From: Rhexocercosporidium sp. MPI-PUGE-AT-0058 | Lineage: Eukaryota > Ascomycota > Leotiomycetes > Helotiales | DNA: 64,000 bases | Direction of reading: 5' to 3' | Assembly: GCA_020746875.1 (NCBI GenBank) | Contig: JAGTJL010000004.1 | Location: forward strand, 1,674,001-1,738,000 | Shown here: one piece after another, positions 49,501 through 60,713 of the stretch | Numbering within the stretch: position 1 is the first letter of the stretch | Layout of the letters: each line of letters begins with the position of its first letter | Made by a program: the position numbers and the translations under genes | Notes under the pieces: generated by a model | The model's input: only the letters and a program-made list of their open reading frames with translations | Told to the model about the DNA's origin: nothing | Databases searched by the model: none

Positions 49501-50876
49501 CAATAGCCGCCATCGTGTCAACAAAGTCGACCGCCTGTGGGATGCATGTGTACACCCAGGAATACAGTGACACAAGACCAATCCTTTGTTCGTCATCTTT
49601 GAGCTTGTGGAACGGCGAATTTGGATTGATAAGCGTCGAGTCATAATGTTCCAAAGAGATCAAGTGCACAACTTGAGGACGAGGGTTGGTGTCCTGAACC
49701 CTGCCAGTTCGTGAAGATATGACAACTGAGAAGAATCCCTCTTCTTCAATGCCGGCGTCCGGAAAGCCCATCGTATTCACCTGCCTCACATGGGCTAGTA
49801 GCTGACGTCCTTAGTTAGTAACGACATCCGGAATAATATTAGAGAGCAGGGGGCCGGGTACCTTCTGTCCTTCAAATATCCGATCGTCCTCTTCTGCCTT
49901 CGAGATGTCTGCTGTTACCTTTGAACCTAGAATCTTCTTTACCAGTGACATCTTTGGGAATATGACCGAGGCCATTTCCGTCGACAATTTCAGGTCGTCG
50001 AAGTCTTGTTTGCCACTTCCTTCATACCCAGCTTCATAGTATATTCTATGTTTTGGGATCTTCATGAAGTATTCTCCGACAGACATTTGGTAGGCACCAT
50101 TCGCTGGTAGCTTCTCTGGGTCATAAGAGGGGATCACTGTCACAGGTGCAGGTGGGTCTGTTGAATCTGCAGCAGTCGACCCTGCCACGGCTGTGGCGCT
50201 AGAAGGAGGAACGACTTGCAAGCCGATGTCAATGGCATCGGCTGGTGATACTAATAGCTCATCCGGGTCGAAGGTCACCAAAGCCATCCAAGGCACAAGA
50301 TTTCGTCCCTTCCCCTTGGCGTCAAGGTCGATCGGATCGGACAAGAATTTGTATGCTATACCAGCTTCACGAAGCCATGGCACATGACTGAAGTAAAATT
50401 TGGATTAGCCAACTCCCATATAGAAAGATTCTGTCCCCGAAAAACGACTTACGGATCATTGAAGACAATGTGAGGTAGTATCCGACCCTCATCTTGATGT
50501 CCATCAGGAGGATAGAAAGTATTTATCAGCTTTGGGTCAAGACTGAACTGCGGAGCTTGCACTTGGAACTTTTGCCTCAAGACTGGCTTGCGGTTGGTTT
50601 TCAGATCGACTTCGGCACCTTCGTAATTCCAGATCGGCAGGGTATCAGAGCCAACGGCGACTGCTTGTTGTGCTTCAATACCATATAAGCCAGCCTCTGA
50701 GGTCTGAAGTTAGCTATACGTAGCGGGATGCCTAAAAGTGAAAGTGTACTCAGAGATGGTTTGTAGTAGCTGAATAGGCGCATATGACCTGGCGGGAGCT
50801 GATCTTGAGGAGGATCTTCGCCTGTCGCCAGTTTGATAGCGTTCGCAACATTCTTCTTCACAAGAAGCCGAGCCAT
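46543..50876 (-). CDS. Giant protein B, unknown function (1295 aa)
   Basis: Eight exons with consistent phase: 50876-50750, 50696-50453, 50387-49862, 49801-49002, 48888-48638, 48581-47685, 47638-47234, 47180-46543. The start ATG gives MARLLVKKNVANAIKLATG. No signal peptide or membrane helix is evident. Distinct blocks are RILPHIVFNDPHVPWLREAG (about residue 115), LVPWMALVTFDPDEL (about 155), VVHLISLEHYDS, LVSLYSWVYTC, and LRFFFVDHSWLDCFIDGALS (exon 6). A Pro-rich linker in exon 7 leads to a final beta-rich domain, LYDVIFAIRRRRPQ. I do not recognise a named domain. The PHIVF...PW and HLISLE blocks resemble, from memory, a second family of large bacterial proteins. B is divergent from gene C over 989 bp, which suggests co-expression. 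Confidence 0.75.
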
Positions 50877-51865
50877 GATGTTGACGACTCAAACTCAACA
50901 AAACAACAAGACTGTAATGCGGATATCTAATGACCATAACATGACGGTATCGACAACTGTCCCGAGCCCAGAGCACCAAACATCATGAGCTCTGGAGAGC
51001 GTGTTCCGCGACCGACTCGATTAGGTTACTGTATTTTCCAGCAGAGCAAGCAAGCGAGCGAGCAAGCGAGAGATTTGGGCTGGGTGGCCTCGAAGCCACG
51101 ACTTGCTGCCCTACGGGTAGAGTACCTACTTACCTACCTACCTTCTGTCCATGACTGCACTTGTAGGAAGCCACCTGCTGCCATCTCTGGATGAGGCCAG
51201 CTGCGATGCTTCACCAGAGCTATCGAGAATGCAGGTCATCGGGATAAGGTAGAGTCGTGATGTCTCGGCACGCTGTGGGGACATGTTAGGACATGGGGTA
51301 GTCTTACAAGACGGTAAGATTTTACCGTGCGTATACTATATAAGGTAACCTCTAATAATATCTGCTAAATGAACAGGTGAGATGCTACATACACATCGAT
51401 TGAGGTTCAGCTCCTGCCTCTCAAGCCACAAATGCAACCCTCTGAAGTCCAACTCACTTCCCCTACTGCACGATGCACCTGTCTTACTTCGTTACTGCAC
51501 TGCAGCACAGAGCATGTTTTCGCGCCAAGATTAAGTTATGTGATTCCAACGGACTCCTGCAGCGCCGCATTTCAGCTCATCATCAGGACGCCTCACTGAA
51601 TTCAGTCACTTCCCAATCCGCTGACAGAATGTTTCGCCCGAGGGGCAACATGATAGTCCGTTGCCTGGCTGCATCTTCTGGTGTGCCGACAGGTATGCGT
51701 GCAGCTTTCAACCCTGATGTTTTAGAGGGGACTGATTCCATCAGCGATTTGATCACCTGCCTGAAGGAGAGGAACGCGTACTGACAAGAGAGTTGGGAAA
51801 TAATCGGCACCATCTGGTCGCCCACGGACAGCAGAACCGGAGCCAGAGATTTTGCAGCTTCCAAC
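50877..51865. promoter_or_regulatory. Shared promoter region of giant genes B and C
   Basis: This 989-bp stretch separates two outward-facing giant genes. It contains a perfect 7-bp inverted repeat with a 4-nt spacer (ACGGTAA..TTACCGT, 51311-51328). A TATA-like CTATATAAGG follows on the plus strand (51336-51345), 521 bp before the C start codon. That implies a long leader or an unseen upstream exon for C. A CCTA repeat lies at about 51125-51145. Open frames here (51473-51784 plus, 51583-51957 minus) lack features. Confidence 0.55.
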
Positions 51866-54800
51866 ATGGTCTCGAGTCCCTTTCTAAAGGATGGCAAGAT
51901 TGCTACAGATGGCGACTGGCCTGAGATTCTGAAAAAGGCAAATTTGGAGGACATCACATCTCAATCGACAGAAGGGGCCAATGATATTACGGTGACAGGC
52001 GACGATGTCTGGGAGCTCAAGTTTTCCTCCGGGGCCAACGTTACATATTTCAAAAGTAGTTTCGAACCCGAGAAGGGCTCGGCATGGGTAGGAGATGAGT
52101 TCGATTGTTCGTGGTTCTTACACCATCATTAATGGTTGGGATCTTGCTAATTTTCGAACAGCCGGGGTATTACTCCTCGCGCCAGAGCAGATCGAGAAGT
52201 CTGGCTCCAAAGAACATGGAGGAGTCAACGAGCCCGAAGGACGCGGAAACTCTGATGTCAAGATCCCCGTGCCTCCAGTAGACGACGTGTTCATGCGTGA
52301 CATTCCATTGCGAGCAGATTCTGAGGATGGTGGGGATCCCAGCATCTGGAAGATCTTCGAAATCTCGGACTCGAATAAAAATCTGAACGAGTTCATAGAG
52401 GTACTGGACCTTGGGGGGAGCACAACTGTCAAGCTCCTCAAACCCGCACATCCAACTTCAGCTCGCAATCCAAGTGCTTTGTGGTGTATGACAACCCCCG
52501 AAGCTTATGTATCTATTGTCAAGTTGAGCTTCCTCTTCACGCTCGCAGATCAGCCGATTTTGGCCTGGGTGAATGAAAAGCTTGGGCTCGCGATAGAGCG
52601 TCTGGATCCCGGTATCATCATTTCTGCCACGAAGACGGTTCTCTACTCCTTTGAAGATCTAAATCCCTCGGGTGCTAGTTGGACGTGAGTGACCACTTTC
52701 TAATGGCCGATGGCTACTGACTTTGGACCAAAACCAGATTTTCAGTTCAGGTAAGCGAACATGTTACCATCTTGGATGATTTTATAACAGTCGAGTGTCC
52801 AATGACATTTCTTGCTACCAGTGACGTCTTATATTAGGAGCCATGCTTATAGGGAATAGTTCTCTATTCTGAAATTCAATCTTGCGATTGATTTCTCGGA
52901 GGTTGATACCACATTCTATGTCATACCAACGGCGTCGATCGTCAAGATTGTGGCGGATTTAGAATTAGCACTGGGAGTAACGGATGGTCTAGACGCCGGA
53001 CAAATGTAAGGAAGAATCTCATTATTCGAGGGGTTTAATTCTCTTCAGCCCAACTCGGGAGACTTAACTATACCTGCATTATGATGTCTTTGCTCTTGTC
53101 ATCCCTTGGTATTCTAATGCTTTCCAGTCCTTCAGACGATCGCAAAGATCCAATTTTCGAACTCGGGAGTCAGATCAGTCCCCATTTTGATCTCTGGTAT
53201 GTCCACCTGGATAGAGATCTGGCACACGAAGATGCAACAGAAGAGATAGAACCGGGATCAGAACCAGGACTCAAACCAGAGCCTGAAGGAGTCGCGGCAT
53301 CCAACGAAATGGTCGTGGCAGAGTCGCCTGTGCAACCGAAAGGCAAAGGATCTGCTCCTTTGCAGGTAAGTGGCCTATGTACCCCCTATTCTTGAAGTCA
53401 TAGATATCTTCTCGGGATATGTCTTATGCTGTTCTCTTGAAGCTCTCTCGACATGACTGTTGCTGACTACGCCGCTTCAGTGGGGTGTCAAGCTCCTGGT
53501 GAGTTGGAAAACAACGAAAAAGGATGGCACGGAAATCCCAGTTCTCATCGGTCTTGGCTATGAATCGAGATCGAAGATTTTTCGTGGTGAACTCATTCTC
53601 GCCGACAATCCAGTTGTAATGAATACCCGCCTTCCAAATTATGATCATAGGTAAGCTTGCGTTCTGTTATGCTAGTCCGAGTGTCACCGACATCATCAGA
53701 CATTACGAGCATTTTAAGTATTAAGTTGGAGTGGACTAGGCTCGCACTGCCGTATTATACATTGGACTCTCAAGGTATCGAGATCGATGCCAAAAATTCC
53801 ATTCTCGAGCCCATCAGCCTGTGGGATCTATTCAAAGACTGTGGATACCCCCCGGAAGAACTCTATAGCATCCCGTTCTACATAACCCAGGCAGAATTAT
53901 CATATCAGGTGAGTCCAGATATCTAAACTCCTTCTAAATATGGAGACAGTGTGGCGGTTCGATAGTCAAAAGACCGATATAGAGACTAGGACGTTAATTA
54001 TCTGAATAGACTATTCCAGGCGCTACTCCGGCCAATAAGACTTCCACAATAACATTTGCTATGACAATCGAGAGAGATGTTCCACAAGCGCCATTGTCTC
54101 AGGAGGACGCGCCTACCGGGGGGCTTGAGTGGGAGAAAATATCGGTTTTTGCTTCTCGAACGGCCGGAAAGAATCCCGAGACCGATACTGCGTTGAAGAT
54201 GACATCCATACAGATCAATTCTCAGGTAAAACTGAAGCCCAAGACTGTAACCGAACCTCCAATCCAAGAGGCTGTCCTAGATGTAGCTCTCTCTTATGAT
54301 AATCTTGGAGCAACTGATTGGATTCTTGAGGGATCTTTGCAGAATCTCTCGGTTGCACTCCTGGTCGACTGCTATTTCGACGACAGTTGCAAATTTGGAG
54401 CGATGGAAGTTCTGGGCAAGCTGAGCCTGAGCTCGCTCAAAGTATTGTATGTCTACTCTGTGGGCCGAGCATCGTCTATTTTGATCACTGCGATCGTCAA
54501 CCTCGGAGGACTGGAGCTTGATCTCAGCTACCAGTATGTCAGCACAAAGGTGAAACCAGTGGTAAAAACTGCAGCTCAAATTAGATGGGGTGACAAGCCT
54601 CCAAATGCTGAACTAAAGCCAGTTTCGGCGACATCCGAGACAAACTGGTCATTCGAGGCTTATCTGAGAGTTACAGATCAAAAAGCAACAATTGCTAGTA
54701 TTGCAGATAGTATAGTTCCTGGGAAAGGACAGGATTTACCGGCTTTCGTTGGGGGCATCAAGATATCAGCAAAGGGTGATCCTTTGAACGCTCCGATCAA

Positions 54801-57800
54801 GTGAGTGGACCTCGGAAGCAATTCCAGACCTCGCAGTGCTGGAAACTCGCATGATGCATACTGATACACTACAGGCTTATCTATACGGGCAATAATACGG
54901 ACGGGTCTGTTCTCGCAGTTTGGGTGAACCTAGGTCCATTCAACATGACGTTCATTCAGTACAGACCAATTGCTACAGGCACAAAGCCAACGACCAAATC
55001 AATTCTGAGAGTCTCGGCAGACCAAATTCCCTTGCTTGACAAAATACCACTAGTCAATGAGCTACCCCAGCCATTCGACAACCTAGGTGGGTGAACTCTG
55101 ATTCCTTTCTTCCTCTGAATTTGTAAAAGCAATACTGAGTCTGGGTTTTCCTTCGTAGTGTACTTGTGGGTTGGGGATCCTGGGCAGACAAACCCAAATC
55201 TTCGAGGCTTCACCAGAGAAATGATTGAGATCGATGCTGGAGGTAAACGACCGATAAACATGGCCTTAGCGAAAGCAGGGATTCCTCCAATATTTCTCAA
55301 GAAGAGTAAGAGTCAGACACCTATAACGGGTCTAGCTTTACAGGCTGGTCATCATTTCATTGTTGTTACGAATGGGAAAGTGGTACTTGACCATATCTTC
55401 GAGCCTGGCGAGAAGGACAAGCAGCCACCAAAAGCTGGTAAGTTGCAAATATGAGCAAGCATGCCTGTGTTGAAGTGGTGCTAATGAGGTTTTCAGGCGG
55501 CCCTGCGCCACCAACACCTCCTCTGCGTCCCCGAAATGAAACACCCGCAACGACCGTGTCCGAAAAACCAGCAACTAAAGGAGACTCCAATACCAAAGCT
55601 GGTCCCTTGACTATATCCGCACTTTCGCTACAGTACAAGAATGGATCTCTCTTCGTTACTATTGATGCTACACTTATTCTTGGGCCCTTGACATTCAGTG
55701 TCATTGGGTTCATGATAGAGATCGAATTGAGCAAAGTGACACTTGATAGTCTCGCTGACATCATCAAAGAGAAGCTCGTCAAAGTCAGCATCCATGGTTT
55801 GGCAGCAGGAGTAGACAAACCTCCTCTTACCTTGAAGGGCGTATTCATCCATGATACGACAGTCACTGGCACGGCTGGAGGTTCCATTGAAAGTTATCGA
55901 GGAGGTATTGCTGTTGGCTTCAAGGCATGGAAGATTCTTGCCGTGGGTGAGTACGCAATCGTCACAATGGTAAAAGACGGACCTCAGTTCAAATCGGTAT
56001 TTGTGTAAGTCAGTTACAGACACTGTTGGATTTTGGCTGACACTCTGTAGATATGGCAAGCTTGATGGACCTCTTGTAACGCTTGAATTTGCAACGATAT
56101 CCGGCGTTCGTCTTGGTTTCGGGTACAACTCTCTGGTGCGTCTTCCGAAAGCCGAGCAGTTATACCAGTTTCCATTCATCAGCGATTCCGTGACTGGTGA
56201 TGATCCGCTGAAAATCCTCAACGTAAGTAAAGCAGACTTAGCACAACAAGCGACCATTATCTCATCACTGACTCATCCAGGCACTGAAAGACGGTCCGAA
56301 TCCTTTCGTGTATACCAAAGAAGGGGGCTGTTGGTTCTTGGCTGTAGGCATCTCTCTTAAACAGTGGAGATACGCTAATCAGATTGTAGGGAATGACCAT
56401 AACGTGTTTTGACTGTATCACGTTGACCGCCGTTCTAATGTTTGAAGTCGAGACCAAATCAACTCACAATGGCGTCATAATCGCTCTTCTTGCGGACGGA
56501 GTCTTTCAAATGCCGCCTCTGGCGCCCGTTGAACTGTCGCTTTTCTATATTGAGCTCCTAATTAAGGTTGAGCTGAATTTCATCGAGGGTTACATCGCCG
56601 CTGACGCTGCTTTGGCACCTGCTTCGTAAGTGTGGATGCAATTGATTGACCTGAGAACATTACTGAATTTCATGTTGACAGACATGTGTATGTTCCACAA
56701 GCGAAATTGACTGGTAGTGGATCATTTTACTCGTGGTTCCCGCCAAACGCCCATGCGGGAGATTGGGTTGTGACCATTGGTAAGCCAATATGGTGTGAAT
56801 GCCACCCTGAATCTCGTCCCTGACGTTATCTAGGTGGCTATCATCGAGCTTACAAGGAACCCGAACATTATCCCCACAACCTGACTCCCCTTGGACTTAA
56901 CTTCGTAGTAGGCAATGGAATTGTAAGTGGCCTTCGTTGCGCTATGTCGAAGTATGCTAACTCGAAGCGTAGCACGTCATTGGTGGAGCGTAAGTACATT
57001 GCCTTCCGCGCTCACGCTTGTTTACTTATACCGTAGTAGCTATGTCGCTGTTACTCCCAAATGTGCGATGGCAGGCGGATCTTTGCACATCTCGTTGGAC
57101 GTCGGGCCGGTCAGGTGAGTTGTGTTTTGATGGAAGATGGAAGTAAAAATCTAACCTTTACATTAGTGCATATGCAGATATTGCACTGGACGTCTTCGTA
57201 AACTTCAAGCCCTTCTACTTCATCGCTCAGATGCGCTTGTCGGTAGGAATCGAATGCGAAGTGGATCTGTTGTTCGTTTCCTTCCATATCTCCATGTCCC
57301 TGGGGGCAGATCTGCTTCTATGGGGTCCTGGCGAATTTGGAGGGGTAGCCCATGTGCATTTCTGGTTCTTTGGTAGTTTCCCCATGTGCCCAGAACATCT
57401 CAGCAGTGCTAATTTTATTTCAGGCTTCAGTATTGACTTTGGAAGTCGACTCAAAGATGTCCCTGGTGTCTCATTACTCGAGTTCTACGAAATGGTCAAG
57501 ACAGCCGGACCAGAGACCGATCCTCCACCGGGAGACAAGACTTCAAATGAGAACCCCTGCCAGGCACTTCATAAGTACAGCATCGAAGAAGGACTCTTCC
57601 CCAACAAGCCAAAGTCTGAAGACGATAAGACGTTTCCTAACACGGGTGCAAATACAGAGTGGAAAGTCTTGGCAGGCCCTCTGCAAATTCGAATCGATAC
57701 CGACTTCGCTCTGAAATCTGCTTCGCTAGTCAACACGGCCAAAGATCCCAAAGACTTCAATGCAATCACTACAACACTGCCACAGGATTTGAACGAATTT

Positions 57801-58547
57801 TACGCCTTCCCAATGCACCTAACCAAAGCTGTGGACACATCACATATGAACGTCACGATCTACTTTCTAGCCGGCAAAGAAGAGGACAAAGAACTCATGA
57901 CGGATTTTCGAGCCGAACTCGTGCTCAAGAATGCACCCAGGGCTATCTGGGATGTCTATACATCAGACAAGGACCCCCTTTCCAGAATCAGTGGCGAGAA
58001 GCCCAAAGCACTCGAGAATGGAAGCAACCCAACCATGGAGCTCTGTCAGGGCGTCAGGATCCTCCCACCGCTTCCATACCTAGACCAGAGCCCTGTACAG
58101 CACTTCGATGCCACCGCTGCCATGATGGAATCCAACAAAAAGTCATTTCCCACCTTCGACGAGGAGCAGAGCACATTTCTGGCGCAACCTTTCGAACCCG
58201 ATTCCTCCCCTGTCGCACAATGGACCGACTTTGAGAAGCTGTGGAAGGGTGAAATCGAACCTTCTGTCACCGCTGCTTCCGGCGAAACCATCCTGAAATC
58301 CGAGATGAGGGGAGATACAACTATCGGAGCTGGCATACTGGGCTTGATTGTGACTACGCTTGGTTGGAGCGAGCGGCGAGCGGCCGAGAAAAAGCAGGGT
58401 GTTGTACCTGATGTGCTAATTGATGGCAAGGTTGAAAGGAAGGAGTGGCAATTGGTTGGCACACCGCCCAAAATTCTGGCAGAGGAGTTGCAGTACTATT
58501 ATCCGTACTTGCCCATGACTACGGGTCCAATTGCAGCAGGAGGGTAG
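51866..58547 (+). CDS. Giant protein C, DUF6603-like (about 1797 aa)
   Basis: Twenty exons can be chained in phase: 51866-52106, 52162-52684, 52738-52750, 52860-53005, 53128-53365, 53481-53650, 53719-53908, 54010-54800, 54875-55086, 55159-55437, 55497-56004, 56051-56222, 56281-56343, 56390-56625, 56682-56779, 56834-56922, 56973-56989, 57037-57114, 57167-57372, 57424-58547. Two are micro-exons (13 and 17 nt). The protein is rich in alternating beta-strands. The segment from about residue 1350, including [38 protein letters not shown] and FSIDFG, has the look of DUF6603, a family shared by bacteria and fungi with no known function. No signal peptide or membrane helix is clear. The first exon donor (GTTCGT) and the exon 7 and exon 18 acceptors are the weakest choices. 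Confidence 0.75.
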
Positions 58548-60713
58548 GTATAGTCTATATTTCGGGATTTAATAATTGGAACTTTGGCATCTTGGGAAAA
58601 GGCGTTTGCGAATAGTCACACGTTATGCTTGGTTTGGATCTGGTGCTGTCCTGTTAAATAGTTTTCTTGAAATTTGACAGTCATGAATCGTCCAATGTAT
58701 CCCTGATTGCTCATTACAGTTGACACTATTTCGTCCCCAAACTCAAAACTTACGTCTCAAAACACCTTGTGCCAAGGATTCCGTGAGAAATAGAACAAAG
58801 TCGCAGAAATCTCCAAATAATGCTCAATCAGATCATAAGTAAACGGAGCCCGGCCCGAAGGCAGAATATTGGGAGCTGCTCCCACCACACCCCAAGTCAC
58901 CGCCTGATCCCGGCTGATTTGTCGTCCTAGTAGAAGAACCAGCAATTACTTGTTGCCATGTGCACCTCGCCCTTCTGGCCCAAGAAGGTAGGTGTTACCC
59001 TAGAAGAGGAGGGATGTAAATTGAGGATTTTGAAGGAAAGGTACGAATGAATGACTTACAAAAGAACCGAGATCCTGGACATGAAAGTATTCGTTGAAGA
59101 GGCTATTCTATATACTGTTAAAGTTCGCTTCAGAGTCTAATAATGAGTCGCCCTGTGCCATTATGAGTTTGAGGCTGACTGATTGGGTGAAAATATTGAT
59201 TGAGGGTGGCTATTTGGGCATCGCCATGTTGGAAGTAATGTACCGTCAAAATTGGATCAGTTAGAGGTGATGCTATGAAATAAAGGGCAGCGCATCAACA
59301 CCAGCTACAACTACAGTATATGAATTCTCTTGGGGGAAATAAAGTCCAAGCGCAGTGATGTTGACGCTCCTTGTCGCTTCTCCTATTCTTGTCAGCGAGC
59401 AGAACTTGCTAGAGCAGCGATGGGCTAACGTACCCCCCCCCCCCCCCCCAAACCTGATGACTGGCTTTAGCCCTGTGGCTTTAACTGAAAAGAAGATGCA
59501 GTACGTGGAAGATAATGTATCAGATGTAACTCAAGTAACTGCATGTATTTGTGTGACGGAAACGCTTTGTTATAGCTAGCGCCCATCGTGCATAACTCCT
59601 TACATGTTGGGAATATGACCAAAAACCCAAATCCAACCTCTCAGCTCCCTGTCTCTTGGCAAGATCTTACCTACTAAAAGCTACCTACTGAGGTGATTGG
59701 ATGGACTACTTGGTTAACCTGTACTGATGATGCGAATACCGAGGTGGTTTGAGGTCTTGGTGGACACCGTTATCAGCACTGGATTAAATCACCTGCTTGA
59801 GTGATTATGAAGGAATGGGACAACGCAGTTGCACGTAATGGATTAAAAAGCTCAAAGTATTAGTACACATTACCGATGTAATCGATTAGATATCTTTCTG
59901 CTTATCTACCTAAGGTGCCTTAAGTATCTTTCTGATCCTCACATGGGTCTGGCCAGACGTGACCATGACGAAGGAGGAGTGCCTAATCGCAGGCAGATAT
60001 CTAGGGTGATACTCAGCATAGTGGATATGAGAGTAGGGGTCATAGTCCTGGAAATAGCAAAGCATAGAGCTAAGGAGAGAGAAACATTAAATTAGTGCTC
60101 TTCTAGGAGCTCAAAGAAAGAAGTAAGCACTTGCAATGGACGGTCTTCGCCCCGAGAGAAGATAGCTCTGTAAAACTCCCATGAAACTCCCCATGATCGT
60201 GTCAAAAAGTACAAGTTACAAGTGAAGAGAAAGGCATATAGGTCATTTGGCTCCAAGCGAATTCGATTCTCAGCAGTGAGTGCTATCGCCGGTTACGCTA
60301 GCGTCCGAAGATCCTGGGAGATATAGAAAACCTTACAATAGATGGAAGCTTAAAAGAAGAATGAAAGACTGGCTTCTATTACATGTCACTATATGAATTG
60401 TGTAACAGGCAATTTTGCTTCATCTTCCCATTCCCTATGCGCGCCTCCAAAAGGCGAGAGTAGGTAGCTAGTCTCCTCAGTAGCGCCTCTAGCGGATGTA
60501 CGAAAGGTACTAAGGCAAAAAAGCCAGGATCTAAGCGAACTCGGCCTCAACCACGAAAATCCCAACCTCTCTCTCTCTCTCTTCTCTCTACACAATTGTG
60601 GCCACCACGATTTGTAACTCTCGTATCAACTGCGAGGCATTCAATCAAGCTAGACGTTCCTGTGAGACTGGTAGCAGGCACTTCCATTGCTTCTCAGTCG
60701 CACCCCGGACGCA
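58548..60713. other. Intergenic region with a C17 tract
   Basis: About 2.2 kb without a supported gene. A run of 17 C occurs at 59433-59449 and a CT dinucleotide run near 60568-60590, upstream of the MFS gene. Open frames at 58757-58945 and 59355-59579 are short and featureless. Confidence 0.45.
59433..59449 (+). repeat. Poly-C tract, 17 nt
   Basis: An uninterrupted run of 17 C. It is prone to slippage and to assembly error. Confidence 0.9.

Noticed and set aside
51583..51957. 124-codon minus-strand frame overlapping the start of gene C
   Set aside because: It overlaps the first exon of C and the shared promoter region and has no homology features I know.
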